Assembly (NCBI GenBank): GCA_964567745.1
Contig: CAZMNY010000021.1
Coordinates: forward strand, 1-64,000
Direction of reading: 5' to 3'
From: CAZMNY01 sp964567745
Lineage (GTDB): Bacteria; Planctomycetota; Planctomycetia; Pirellulales; Pirellulaceae
DNA length: 64,000 nucleotides
The translations under genes were made by a program, and so were the position numbers. The notes under the pieces were generated by a model that was not told the origin of the DNA, ran no database searches, and was given only the letters and a program-made list of their open reading frames with translations. This document shows, one piece after another, positions 43,979-53,070 of this stretch; position 1 is the stretch's first letter, and every line of letters begins with the position of its first letter.

Positions 43979-46900
43979 TTAGGTGCCCTCGGCTCGGTTT
44001 CGACGTAGCAAACGGCTCAGTTTCGGGCGCCACATGCGGGAAGGAAAGGAACCGCCAATCGCGTCGCTCGCGAGGAAGTCTCGGTTGTACGCCAAACTGT
44101 AAAGCACAGGGATGACGATCAGCGTTAGGACCGTCGCGAACGCGAGGCCGGAGACGACCGCGCCAGTCAGTGGTTGCCAGAACTCGGCGCCCCCGGAGAG
44201 GTTGAGGAACAACGGAAGCAAGCCGCCGATTGTCGTCACCGTCGTCAGTAGGACCGGACGAAGACGGTTGGCCCCAGCTTTCAACAGCGCGGCCCTGAGC
44301 GGTTGGTTTCGTCGTTCCTGATTCACAAAGTCGACAACGACGATCGCGTCATTGACAACCACGCCAGCCAGGCTCACTAAACCGATGAATGTGGCCAGGC
44401 TAAAAGGAAACTGGCAAAGCCACATGCCGCCAACGACGCCCACAAAGCTGAGCGGGACGGTCATGAGAACCACCATCGTCTGCCGGAAACTGTTGAACTG
44501 AATGACGAGGATGCAGAAGATCAACAAGACGGCGATGATCATACATGCCAGCAAATAACGAAAGTTCTTGTCGCGTTCCTCGTTTTCGCCGGTGAATGTC
44601 GCTCGCACTCCTTCGAAGCGAGTTCCCGCCTTGCCAAGAAACGTGATCGCATTCTTCTTGGTCGGAGTCATCCCAAGCAAACTCATCGACTTAGCGAAGA
44701 CGCCGACCGAGGTGGTTGCCACCGGGCGGAATCCCATGTCTGGAAGAATCTCATCTCGCAATTGGGTGAAAACCTTGTCGCTTGTCAAACCCTGGCTCTT
44801 GTCGACGTCACATTTGGCGACGACGGCCCGCTTGCGATCGTAACGATTCACAGCGTGAACGCCTCGAGTACGTCGGATCTGAGCCAATTCGCCAAGTGGA
44901 GCTTTGCGACCCGCCGGGCCCGTGATCATCATGCGTTTGATGCTCGATAGGTTGCTTCGATACTCTTCGCCCGCAAGCAATCGGAGCACAACATCCTCAT
45001 CGTTCATGCTCAGCTCAATGGTCGTATCGCCGTTGACCGCCGTTTGAATGGCCTGCGAAATGGCTCGGTTGGAAACGCCATAGAACGGAAGAATATCTTC
45101 ATTGGGGTCGATTACGATTTCCGGATTCTCCGGTCGATAGTCGGTCCTCTCGTCGACGACGCCTTCGATCTGCGCGAGATTGCGGGCAACTTGTTTGGCC
45201 ACGTCGCCCAGCAGCAAGTGGTCTTCGCCCGTGAAACGCACTGCGACGTCTGAACCGCCTGGCGGACCCTCTTCCACTTCGACGATGGAGTACTTCATGC
45301 CGGGCACTTCATCGATCCGTTTGTCGATTTCGTCCCGCAATTCGTTAATGACAACATCTTCGTGCGTATCGCGATCGAGTGGAGCGAGTAGCTGAACCAT
45401 GATCGTGCCGAACTCGGGGCCGACGGCCGGATCGTTTTCCAGCCGACTCGCAAGCCCTTCGGAGGAACCCAACGCGGAGACGAAATGGACGACAATTCCG
45501 TCTCGATCCCGCATCTCCTCAAGGGGTTCCGTTATGACTCGAGCCGCCGCGATGGTTTGGTCAATGCTATGTCCGAGCGGCAATTCGTACTTGACTTCGA
45601 ATTGGCCCCGGTCGCTGGGAGGAAAAAATTCGAAGCCGATGTGATTCATCATGAAACCCGCCCACACGATCGCTAACGCGGTGCAGATCACAACGGCCAC
45701 ACGATGGTCGAGCGACCAATCCAGAATGCGGACGAACTGACGCGTGAAGAACCCTCGCCGCTCGTCCGAGTCTTCCGAATGCCCCTGGCCGTTCTCGCGC
45801 TGTGAGTACCATTTTGCCGCCAAGACGGGGATCAGGAAATGATCGACCAGAATCGAGCCGAGCAATGAAACCGAGACCACCACCGGCATGACGCCCATGA
45901 AATCGCCCATGATGCCGGGAACCATAAGCATCGGGAGATACGCGGCTATCGTAGTCAAGTCGGCCATCAAAACGGGCATGGCGACTTCTTCGATACCGGC
46001 CTTGGCCGCGTCTTCGGGCGACTTCCCCATTTCAATATGTCGATGGATGTTCTCAGCCACAATAATCGCGCCGTCGACAACCATTCCCAAAACGAGAATG
46101 AAACTGAAGATCACCATGTTCGAGATCGGTACGCCGAAGGTGTACAGGCAAATTAGGCCGACCCCGGAACTCAGCGGGATCGCCAGCAGGACCAACATCG
46201 AAATCCGCAGGCCCATCGACCATCCCAAAATGATCAGGACGAGCATTGCGCCAAAGACGAAACTCGACCCGAGCACGCGAAACATGATCGAGATTTCTTC
46301 GGACGTGTCACGTGTGGTCGAGAAATCGATAAACGGGTATTGCGATTTTAGGTCTTCGACGCGACTCTTCACGGCCAGAGCCGTTCCGAGTGTGTTGATA
46401 TCACTCTCCTTATAGAGAATGATCGTGGCGCTCTCATGGCCATCGAGGTGGGCAATATTCATTAGTCGGCGATAGGTATCGACGACCGATGCCACATCTT
46501 TGATGCGGATGACTCGTCCCTCGTCGGAGCGAATCACCGCCTCGCGAATGTCATCGAGTCGCCGGAACTTGGTGTCGCTACGAATTTGGTAGTCAAAATT
46601 GCCCGTCTCCAACGCGCCGCCGGGGAGTTCCGCATGGAACGAAGACAGCGCGACCTGACAATCGGCCAAAGAGACTTGGTGCTCGGCGGCCAAGTCGAGG
46701 TCGACGTTGACGTGGATTTCTCGCTCGCGGCCGCCGAACAACTGCGTGCTGGCGATGCCCGCGACGGATTCGAGTTCCTCCTGAACTTCCTCGGCAAGCT
46801 CTTTGAGTGAGCGAGAATCAAAGCCGTCTGGAGCGACCAGGTTGACCAACATCAATGGCGTGTTTTCGAAGTCAATGTCCGTGACAATCGGCTCGACGTC

Positions 46901-47269
46901 GCGAGCGCGGGGCAGCTCGCGCCGCACTTCGTCGACCAGGTCTTTGACTTCTCCTCGAGCCGCCTTGGGATCGACGCCGTCCAGGAACATAACCTGGGTG
47001 ATGCTCGACCCACGCATGCTGGACGAGGCGACGAAATCGACGTTGTTCAGCTTTTGGAGTTTTTCCTCGATCTTGCGAGTAATCTGTTCTTCGACTTCTG
47101 TCGGCTGCGCTCCGGGATGTGGCACAGCGACCAAAATGATCGCCTTGTGAATGGCCGGCGTTCGTTGAACGGAAATACTCAACGCCGAGAATATCGAGAC
47201 GACAATCATCAGGAAGGTGATGACGTAGACGACCCTGGGTTTCTCAATCGCGGCGGTGGTGACGTTCAT
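43979..47269 (-). CDS. RND family efflux transporter (AcrB-like)
   Basis: 1096 residues with full RND architecture: TM1 near residue 15, porter domain, TM2-6 at about 335-475, second porter half, TM8-12 at about 900-1040 and a short tail. The TM4 relay segment reads VLGMVVDGAIIVAENI: D399 is kept, but the second Asp of the AcrB D-D pair is Gly400, as in some heavy-metal or other RND types. In the TM10 segment GVVVNDAIVVVDF, Asn replaces the AcrB lysine. It is a proton-driven trimeric inner-membrane pump; the substrate is undetermined. It starts 68 bases after the MFP stop, in the operon order OMP-MFP-RND. Confidence 0.9.
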   Translation of the reverse strand: MNVTTAAIEKPRVVYVITFLMIVVSIFSALSISVQRTPAIHKAIILVAVPHPGAQPTEVEEQITRKIEEKLQKLNNVDFVASSSMRGSSITQVMFLDGVDPKAARGEVKDLVDEVRRELPRARDVEPIVTDIDFENTPLMLVNLVAPDGFDSRSLKELAEEVQEELESVAGIASTQLFGGREREIHVNVDLDLAAEHQVSLADCQVALSSFHAELPGGALETGNFDYQIRSDTKFRRLDDIREAVIRSDEGRVIRIKDVASVVDTYRRLMNIAHLDGHESATIILYKESDINTLGTALAVKSRVEDLKSQYPFIDFSTTRDTSEEISIMFRVLGSSFVFGAMLVLIILGWSMGLRISMLVLLAIPLSSGVGLICLYTFGVPISNMVIFSFILVLGMVVDGAIIVAENIHRHIEMGKSPEDAAKAGIEEVAMPVLMADLTTIAAYLPMLMVPGIMGDFMGVMPVVVSVSLLGSILVDHFLIPVLAAKWYSQRENGQGHSEDSDERRGFFTRQFVRILDWSLDHRVAVVICTALAIVWAGFMMNHIGFEFFPPSDRGQFEVKYELPLGHSIDQTIAAARVITEPLEEMRDRDGIVVHFVSALGSSEGLASRLENDPAVGPEFGTIMVQLLAPLDRDTHEDVVINELRDEIDKRIDEVPGMKYSIVEVEEGPPGGSDVAVRFTGEDHLLLGDVAKQVARNLAQIEGVVDERTDYRPENPEIVIDPNEDILPFYGVSNRAISQAIQTAVNGDTTIELSMNDEDVVLRLLAGEEYRSNLSSIKRMMITGPAGRKAPLGELAQIRRTRGVHAVNRYDRKRAVVAKCDVDKSQGLTSDKVFTQLRDEILPDMGFRPVATTSVGVFAKSMSLLGMTPTKKNAITFLGKAGTRFEGVRATFTGENEERDKNFRYLLACMIIAVLLIFCILVIQFNSFRQTMVVLMTVPLSFVGVVGGMWLCQFPFSLATFIGLVSLAGVVVNDAIVVVDFVNQERRNQPLRAALLKAGANRLRPVLLTTVTTIGGLLPLFLNLSGGAEFWQPLTGAVVSGLAFATVLTLIVIPVLYSLAYNRDFLASDAIGGSFPSRMWRPKLSRLLRRNRAEGT

Positions 47270-47337
47270 TGCTAACTCGACAGAGACGACATGCCTTGCA
47301 CTAACTTGATGCGCAGATGGGGCGATTCGACCACCCG

Positions 47338-48597
47338 TTAGGCACCGCTGCTTTCGGCCGAGTCAGGCGGGTCGGACGATGCTGACTCGACTTGTTCGTG
47401 CGGCGGATCATCCGGGATGACTCGAACCAAGCGTCCTGGCGTTAACCGATGCTGACCTCGCACGACAACTTTTTGAAACCCGTCGGGTAAGTTGCGAAGA
47501 ATCAGGTCATCGCCTTGTTCAAGGTATGCCCCTGGCATTAGCTTGTGCCGAATGGCCTGGAGTTGTCCATCGGTTTGCCGTTGCGAAACGCAGTAAAGCG
47601 AGCCTTGGCCGGCCTCAAAAATTGCGGCGATCGAAGGTAAACGAAATCCGTCGATCTCGTCGGCGACAATATTGGCGACGGCGATTTGCCCGGGACGAAG
47701 TTGTCCATCCTTATTGGAAATCGCAATCTCAACTTCAAATAGCCCCGTCCTATCGTCGGCCGCCTCGCTTATCGTCCGCACCTCGGCTTCCAGTTGGCGC
47801 CAAGGCTGGCCAAACGTGTCTGCTCCAACGAGTTGAACGTAGGCCAAGTGGGGCCGCGCGTCGGCAATTCCAACCGCTTTCTTTCGTTTTGCGTCCTGGA
47901 ACCGTTTAAGCAGCGGTAGTATCTTTGCCTCGGGCACTCCCACAACTAACAGCACTTCGTCAATCTGCAGCAACTCGAATACGGGCTGGTGGGCGTTGAT
48001 CGATTCTCCCGGCAAAAAGAACCGCTTGGAAATGACGCCGTCTACGGGCGATGTCAAAGTCGCGTTCCGCAATTGCTCTTTGGCAAGCTCAGCGCGGGCT
48101 TCGGTAATGCTCAGCGTCGTTTTCGCATTGAGAAATTCGACTTCGCTGATAGCCAGCTTGTTCTTTTGCCTGAGCGACAACGCTCGGTCCATTTCCTGTT
48201 GTGCTTGGGACAGCAGAGCGTCCGCCTCGGCTTTTCTGGCCGCGAGCTCCTTGCTGTCGAGCTGAACCAGCACGTCTCCAGCGGCGACTCGAACGCCGTC
48301 GTCAAACGTCTGCCCATTGGAGTTTTTTCCAAGCTTGATGACCCGGCCAGGTATTTCAAATCCCAGCGTCATCCTCTCGAGCGGTCGGATCATGCCGGAA
48401 TAGCGCTGCAGGATTTCAATGCGTTCTGATGCGGCTTGGACGACCGAAACAGGGGCCTGCACTTCCGGCGTTTCGAGTTTTTGAGGGGACGCTTCGTCGA
48501 CGAAAATCTGCGTGATTAAATTCGTTCCGCTTGCCAGCATGACTGCCAATGCGAAAACGGTCACAAGAATCATGGCGGCGATATTGCCAAACTTCAT
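47338..48597 (-). CDS. RND efflux membrane-fusion protein
   Basis: 419 residues. N-terminal anchor helix (8-30). Split lipoyl/barrel-sandwich halves (RPLERMTLGFEIPGRVIKLGK and LRNATLTSPVDGVISKRFF) flank a coiled-coil hairpin (about 105-160, ARKAEADALLSQAQQEMD...). A beta-barrel (about 200-290) and membrane-proximal domain (to about 390) follow, ending in a Pro/Ser-rich tail. It links the pump to the outer-membrane channel across the periplasm. The SD is not conspicuous. Encoded between the TolC-like and RND genes. Confidence 0.88.
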   Translation of the reverse strand: MKFGNIAAMILVTVFALAVMLASGTNLITQIFVDEASPQKLETPEVQAPVSVVQAASERIEILQRYSGMIRPLERMTLGFEIPGRVIKLGKNSNGQTFDDGVRVAAGDVLVQLDSKELAARKAEADALLSQAQQEMDRALSLRQKNKLAISEVEFLNAKTTLSITEARAELAKEQLRNATLTSPVDGVISKRFFLPGESINAHQPVFELLQIDEVLLVVGVPEAKILPLLKRFQDAKRKKAVGIADARPHLAYVQLVGADTFGQPWRQLEAEVRTISEAADDRTGLFEVEIAISNKDGQLRPGQIAVANIVADEIDGFRLPSIAAIFEAGQGSLYCVSQRQTDGQLQAIRHKLMPGAYLEQGDDLILRNLPDGFQKVVVRGQHRLTPGRLVRVIPDDPPHEQVESASSDPPDSAESSGA

Positions 48598-48878
48598 CGT
48601 GTATGACTTTCCTCAGCCAAACTTTGCCACAGTCGATTGCGGCGATCGTTTGGGCCTGTGTGTCCTTTGTCGGGAAATGGCCGATCAAGAATTGGACGCC
48701 GCCAAGGCGAGTGCAATTGATCAGCGCCCAATCAAGACATACTAGGCGCGAGGTCCCAGATTCGCAAGCTGAACGAGACGGAGTCCGGGACAGGATGAGC
48801 ACGGACTTGGTCTAGATGAGTCGGCCCAGCGGGATCGCGCTTGCCGTCGCTCGTTAGGGGGGTGCCTCTCTGAGCTGC
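48598..48878. other. 281-bp gap in efflux operon
   Basis: Between the TolC-like stop and the MFP start. No gene or terminator hairpin with U-run is seen, so read-through into MFP/RND is plausible, but an internal promoter cannot be excluded. Confidence 0.3.
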
Positions 48879-51125
48879 TCAGTCGGAGCTCAGTAGGGGC
48901 CGGCGTGGTTGAGTTCGCGAGAGATTGGGGGGGAATGGACGGAGCCGAGGTCGGCGTGTCGCCGCTGGTTCGCCAGCGTCGCTTTGCCTCGGGGATTGCG
49001 TTTCGCCCGGCGAGAAATAGGCGGCAGGACGAATCTGCGGGTCCTGGTTTGGCACCACATCGGGACCAGTTTCCGGGCGACCGTCGCCGGAATTCACGGG
49101 CGGCGGCGTCGTGGTGGGCGACGGCGCCGGGGAAGGCACCGGGCTATTCAGCTCAGATGGAAGGACGCCGATCGCTCGGACATCTTCGCGATCCTGAGCC
49201 AGCGGGCCTCGGCTCAAATCACCGCAAGGCTCTTGGTAGCAATTCGCATTGCTGCGGAATCGTCTCGCCTGTTTGAGCGCACTCGTATGAGCCCATTCCG
49301 TCCACGGGCCCTCGTTCAGGTGGATCTGGTGATAGTCGAGCAGGGAGCCGCGAGTGTAATGCAAGTTGGCGACCGCGAGCGTGTATTGGACGAGCGAGCG
49401 GTAGAAGGCGCTGGTCGCGTTGGCGGATCGGCTTTGAGCGTCCAAGACGTTTTCCAGTGTGATCTTCCCCGCCTTATAAGTTAGATCAACCAGTTCAGCT
49501 TGTTCTTGAGCCGCGATGGCTCGGTTGAAATTTGACTTGGCTACGCTGAAGGCTCGGTCGAGTTCCGAGAACGAATCGGCTAAGTCGTGGGCGACTTGTA
49601 GCTCCTGTTCATGAAGCAGCGCGTGCTCGCGAGCCAGTTGTAGTTCGGCGTGTCGGAATGCGGCGTGCGCCTGCCGGTTGCCGATTGGCGTCGAGAGCTG
49701 CAATCCAAATTGCCATCCTTGAAGGTCGCCGCCGAACAGATCTTGAAACGCACTGCTATTGGGCACGCCCGCGTTGCCGAGCAGTTCGTCTCCGAATCCC
49801 CGCCAACGATATTGACCGACCATGTCTAATCGCATCTGCAAGAAATTCTCGGCCGCCGTCAATTGCAGTTCGCGCTGTTTGACCGTCCACTTTTGACGTC
49901 GCAGTTCCGACCTGCGCCATAACGCTTGGGTCAAGCACTCGTCCCAGTCGAACACAACGTCTGTTCTCAGAGGTTTGTCGGCGGGTCGAATCAGTCGGCC
50001 GTCATTTGTCGGCAATCCCATCAGGCGGCGCAAGGTGCGTTCGCTCAAATGGACTCCGCCGCCGACGCCGGCAACACCAGTAAGAGAGTTTTCTACTTCG
50101 ACGCGGGCTTCATAGTATTGCTGCCTCGCAAGGGCTTCACGGTCGCCCGCCTCGAGCCCGCCTTCGGTCCGCAATTGCACTTTTCGCCAAGTCTCAAGCG
50201 CCGCGTCTCGTCGAGCCAACTTGGCTTCGAGGTCGCGGTAGGCAAAGTACAGATTCCAGTAGGCTCGTTCGACATTCAGCACGAGATCGCGAACGGCGCG
50301 TTCAAAGTCAGTCAAGGCGATGTCATTGTTGAGCCGAGCGAGCAGCACGCCGTTGTACTGGCCTGGTATCGAATTGGGGCCGGCAATGCGATTGAAGCTG
50401 ATTCCCGAGCCTTGCAGCAGCGGATGCCGAAACTCGCCTTCGATCACCGTGTTATAGGCGCTGGGAAACAAGTTGGCTGGCGACGTGTTCCGGTTGTAGT
50501 CTGTCTGTTTTCGCAGAGAGAAACGTGTCCCGGTCGCTGCGGTCTTAGTCACTTCCGCCAGAAACGTGCCCGTGTTGCTTTGTAAACTCGCGGCACCGCC
50601 GCCAAAGAACAGGTTGTTGAAGGACTGGTCGTCTTTGCCGATCAACAGGCTCGTTGAAAAATTGGCGTCAAAGGCCGCCAAAGCCGCCTCAACGCCGCGG
50701 TTTGGGTCGGCTTCACTGATGGCGGGGTCGAAAACAGTTTGCGAAGCTTGTGGCTGTGTGACGACGCGTCCGCCGGCGTCTCGCATGACCGTGCTGCGCA
50801 TCAATGCGGTCCGCACGGCCTCTTCCAACGTGAGAGTCCACGATGGCAGTTCAGCGACATTTCTCAGCGTAAGAGGTGCCGCTGACTCCAAAACGCTTGG
50901 ATTGTCTTCGGCTCGCGTTTCAACGTCCGGGTACTCGATCTGAGTTGCAAAGTCCTGGTAGTGATCGAGCTGAGGGTCGAAGCTAAAGTCGTTCGTAGAT
51001 TGGCAGCCCGCCGCGATCAACAGTGTAAGAAGGGTGGCTGTCAGACAACCATGTCGAGTAGCCAACACGCCGCGATTTCGCAGGTGAATGGCAATGCAGC
51101 AGAAGCGTGTCAGGGCGAAACTCAC
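48879..51125 (-). CDS. TolC-like outer-membrane efflux lipoprotein
   Basis: 748 residues from GTG 51125 (GGAG six bases upstream; an ATG 13 codons earlier has no SD). A long N-region leads to a lipobox LIAAGC (about residues 35-40). Two outer-membrane efflux (OEP) repeats follow: WTLTLEEAVRTALMRS near 95, DIALTDFERAVRDLVLNVERAYW and EVENSLTGVAG in the first, LRLDMVGQYRWRG and ALLHEQELQVAHDLADSFSEL in the second. The C-terminal 110 residues are Pro-rich and probably periplasmic. It is first gene of the OMP-MFP-RND set. It is much longer than E. coli TolC (about 490 residues) owing to N- and C-terminal extensions. Confidence 0.85.
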   Translation of the reverse strand: MSFALTRFCCIAIHLRNRGVLATRHGCLTATLLTLLIAAGCQSTNDFSFDPQLDHYQDFATQIEYPDVETRAEDNPSVLESAAPLTLRNVAELPSWTLTLEEAVRTALMRSTVMRDAGGRVVTQPQASQTVFDPAISEADPNRGVEAALAAFDANFSTSLLIGKDDQSFNNLFFGGGAASLQSNTGTFLAEVTKTAATGTRFSLRKQTDYNRNTSPANLFPSAYNTVIEGEFRHPLLQGSGISFNRIAGPNSIPGQYNGVLLARLNNDIALTDFERAVRDLVLNVERAYWNLYFAYRDLEAKLARRDAALETWRKVQLRTEGGLEAGDREALARQQYYEARVEVENSLTGVAGVGGGVHLSERTLRRLMGLPTNDGRLIRPADKPLRTDVVFDWDECLTQALWRRSELRRQKWTVKQRELQLTAAENFLQMRLDMVGQYRWRGFGDELLGNAGVPNSSAFQDLFGGDLQGWQFGLQLSTPIGNRQAHAAFRHAELQLAREHALLHEQELQVAHDLADSFSELDRAFSVAKSNFNRAIAAQEQAELVDLTYKAGKITLENVLDAQSRSANATSAFYRSLVQYTLAVANLHYTRGSLLDYHQIHLNEGPWTEWAHTSALKQARRFRSNANCYQEPCGDLSRGPLAQDREDVRAIGVLPSELNSPVPSPAPSPTTTPPPVNSGDGRPETGPDVVPNQDPQIRPAAYFSPGETQSPRQSDAGEPAATRRPRLRPFPPNLSRTQPRRPLLSSD

Positions 51126-51276
51126 AGAAAACTCCAGCTCACATTTCAAACAGCGGATTCGCATTCGTTGTCTATCGGACCGAAACAGCCGCCGCGATCA
51201 CGACTATCGGAATAACCGTTACTGCCGGCTCAGTTAACCCAAACCCCCATTGCCTCGCCAGATTACGGCGCGTTGA

Positions 51277-51885
51277 TTATGGGAAAATGAACTGACCGCC
51301 AGTCCAGAAGCTCGCTTCCATCAAGGCGGCGTCCCATTCGAACGGAAGCCTTTGACGAACACAGGGAGCCGCTGAGCCGGGGCGATAATACCCCAGCGTC
51401 GAAATGTGATCGTGAGTTCGATCGATTCCGATCTTGTACGGAATGATTGCGAACGACCCAAAGAAATGCGCGCCCGAGATAATCGGCTGCAGTGCCGGCG
51501 AGCGTGTCTGTCCGTAGCGTTCTAGCGGCGTGTGTTCCCAATAGGGCGGCTGGAAGATCAACTCGGACGCCTCCCAGTGAAATGGCATCACCGCCCAATC
51601 TCGATTGGCGTACGAGTCGGAACTTGTTGGGAAGACTTCGGCCGCGTAGTCCACGGGCAGCACATCCCCCTTCGGCTTGATTGCGATCGAGATATCGGCA
51701 ATCGGTTTAAGGCGAGCCCGCAGTTTGGCCAACGGATCATTTTCGGATGGCTGCCCAGTCGCGGTGTCGGCAGGCCCTTGTCCGAACGCGATCGTCGGTA
51801 TGCTAGCGGCGACGCTAATGGCTGCCAGGCTCAAGAGTGACGAACGCAAGAGGGTGAAACTGATTCGCTTCATGGAGATGGTCAT
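51277..51885 (-). CDS. Exported protein of unknown function
   Basis: 202 residues; signal peptide about 1-36 (cleavage near AFGQ). The mature part holds AVMPFHWEASELIFQPPYWE, LERYGQ, PIISGAHFFGSFAIIPYKIG and TLGYYRPGSAAPC, a pattern shared by a planctomycete-restricted exported family of unknown role (recognised by pattern, not verified). Start alternatives are ATG 51885 and ATG 51873; neither has a good SD. It lies 151 bp upstream of the TolC-like gene on the same strand and may be co-transcribed. Confidence 0.65.
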   Translation of the reverse strand: MTISMKRISFTLLRSSLLSLAAISVAASIPTIAFGQGPADTATGQPSENDPLAKLRARLKPIADISIAIKPKGDVLPVDYAAEVFPTSSDSYANRDWAVMPFHWEASELIFQPPYWEHTPLERYGQTRSPALQPIISGAHFFGSFAIIPYKIGIDRTHDHISTLGYYRPGSAAPCVRQRLPFEWDAALMEASFWTGGQFIFP

Positions 51886-52008
51886 GTCGGGAGTCTATCG
51901 TAGGATGGCGATGGCGCACCGATTGTGCATCGTTCGTTTTCGGCCGGTTCAACCCGATCCTGCGGTCTCATTGGGATAAGCCGAAAACTTTGCCCGCCTT
52001 GCCTATCT

Positions 52009-52305
52009 TCATCGCACAAGCGAATCGAGCTTGGTTTTCAACTCGCTGATGGTCACGTCGCGAATCAAGAACTTTTTCTCGGAAGAAGTGGGGCCGCTCA
52101 ACAATTCAATCTGCGACCGGCGCAAGCCAAGTGACTTGGCGAGTTGCTGGGCCAGCGATTTGTTGGCTTTGCCTTTCTCGGCGACTTGAGTCACGCACAC
52201 TTTGAGCGCCCCATCGTGTTCGCCTCGAATTCCGTTTCTCTGCGATCCGGGTTGCGCTTTCACCGGCAGAATGACACCCTCGGTATGCGCCTCGAGATCA
52301 ATCAT
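52009..52305 (-). CDS. yggU: DUF167 family protein (YggU)
   Basis: 98 residues; the small DUF167/YggU fold with VILPVKAQPGSQRNGI, KVCVTQVAEKGKANKSLAQQ and LRRSQIELLSGPTSSEKKFLI segments characteristic of the family. The biochemical role is unknown in the family. ATG 52305 is the last of three ATGs created by a 16-bp tandem repeat and the only one in this frame. Following yggS directly is a known association. Confidence 0.85.
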   Translation of the reverse strand: MIDLEAHTEGVILPVKAQPGSQRNGIRGEHDGALKVCVTQVAEKGKANKSLAQQLAKSLGLRRSQIELLSGPTSSEKKFLIRDVTISELKTKLDSLVR

Positions 52306-52348
52306 GTTTCGATCCAATCATGCCTCGATCCAATCATGCCTCGATCCC
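52301..52348. repeat. Three 16-bp tandem copies over the yggS stop and yggU start
   Basis: Copies at 52301-52316, 52317-52332 and 52333-52348 (ATCATGCCTCGATCCA, first copy TTTC for CCTC). On the minus strand each carries ATGATT. The first contains the yggS stop as ATGA, the third is the yggU start; since 16 is not a multiple of three, each ATG is in a different frame. Confidence 0.9.
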
Positions 52349-53047
52349 GCGGAAGAGGCCGGAGCCGATCCGCACAAGCGTCGCGCCTTCCTTAACTCCA
52401 ATTTCGTAGTCGCCGCTCATGCCCATCGAGAGATGTTGCATCGGCGCATTTTCCGGCGCTGACGCTCGAAGGGAGTCGCGAAGCTCACGCACCGTGGCAA
52501 ATTGATGTCGGACTTCCGTGGGCGTAGCGGTTCGGCCTCCCATCGCCATCAATCCGCAAACCCGAATCCGCGTGACGGTGTCGAGTCGGTCCATCAGGTT
52601 CTGGAGCGATTCAGAGTCAAACCCGTGTTTGGATTGATCTTGAGACACATTGACTTCGAGCAACACGTCGATGGTTTGGATGTCGAGTTCCACGGCGAGC
52701 TGATTCAATGTTGACAGCAGTTTCCACCTGTCGACGGAGTGAATCATCTGCGTAAGAGGGAGGATTCGGCGAGCCTTGTTGCGTTGCAATTGCCCAATCA
52801 GGTGCCAACGCACTTCCGATAGGTCTTTGAGCGCTTGTTGTTTTTGCAACAACGCTTGAGGGCGGCTTTCACCCAAATCGACAACGCCAGCTTCAAATAC
52901 GAGTCTGGCCAACTCGGGAGTTACATATTTCGTCACTCCGACCAGCGTGACTTCGTTGGCATCTCTTCCAACGGAGTTGGCCGCATTGGCGATTCGTTCG
53001 CGAAGAAGCGCGACATTATCGGCGATTACTTGATCCGGATCAGGCAT
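52334..53047 (-). CDS. yggS: PLP homeostasis protein, YggS family
   Basis: 237 residues, usual for the family. Single-domain alanine-racemase-type barrel that binds pyridoxal 5'-phosphate through K40 (LVGVTKYVTPE). Other family signatures: DLGESRPQALLQK, WHLIGQLQRNKARR, VLLEVNVSQDQSKHG and the phosphate-binding HLSMGMSGDYEIGVKEGATLVRIGSGLFR. The role is PLP homeostasis in the cytoplasm. No SD stands out before ATG 53047; overlaps none of its upstream neighbour (23-bp gap). Confidence 0.92.
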   Translation of the reverse strand: MPDPDQVIADNVALLRERIANAANSVGRDANEVTLVGVTKYVTPELARLVFEAGVVDLGESRPQALLQKQQALKDLSEVRWHLIGQLQRNKARRILPLTQMIHSVDRWKLLSTLNQLAVELDIQTIDVLLEVNVSQDQSKHGFDSESLQNLMDRLDTVTRIRVCGLMAMGGRTATPTEVRHQFATVRELRDSLRASAPENAPMQHLSMGMSGDYEIGVKEGATLVRIGSGLFRGIEA

Positions 53048-53070
53048 GAGTCTGTTATCACAGGTCGCGA

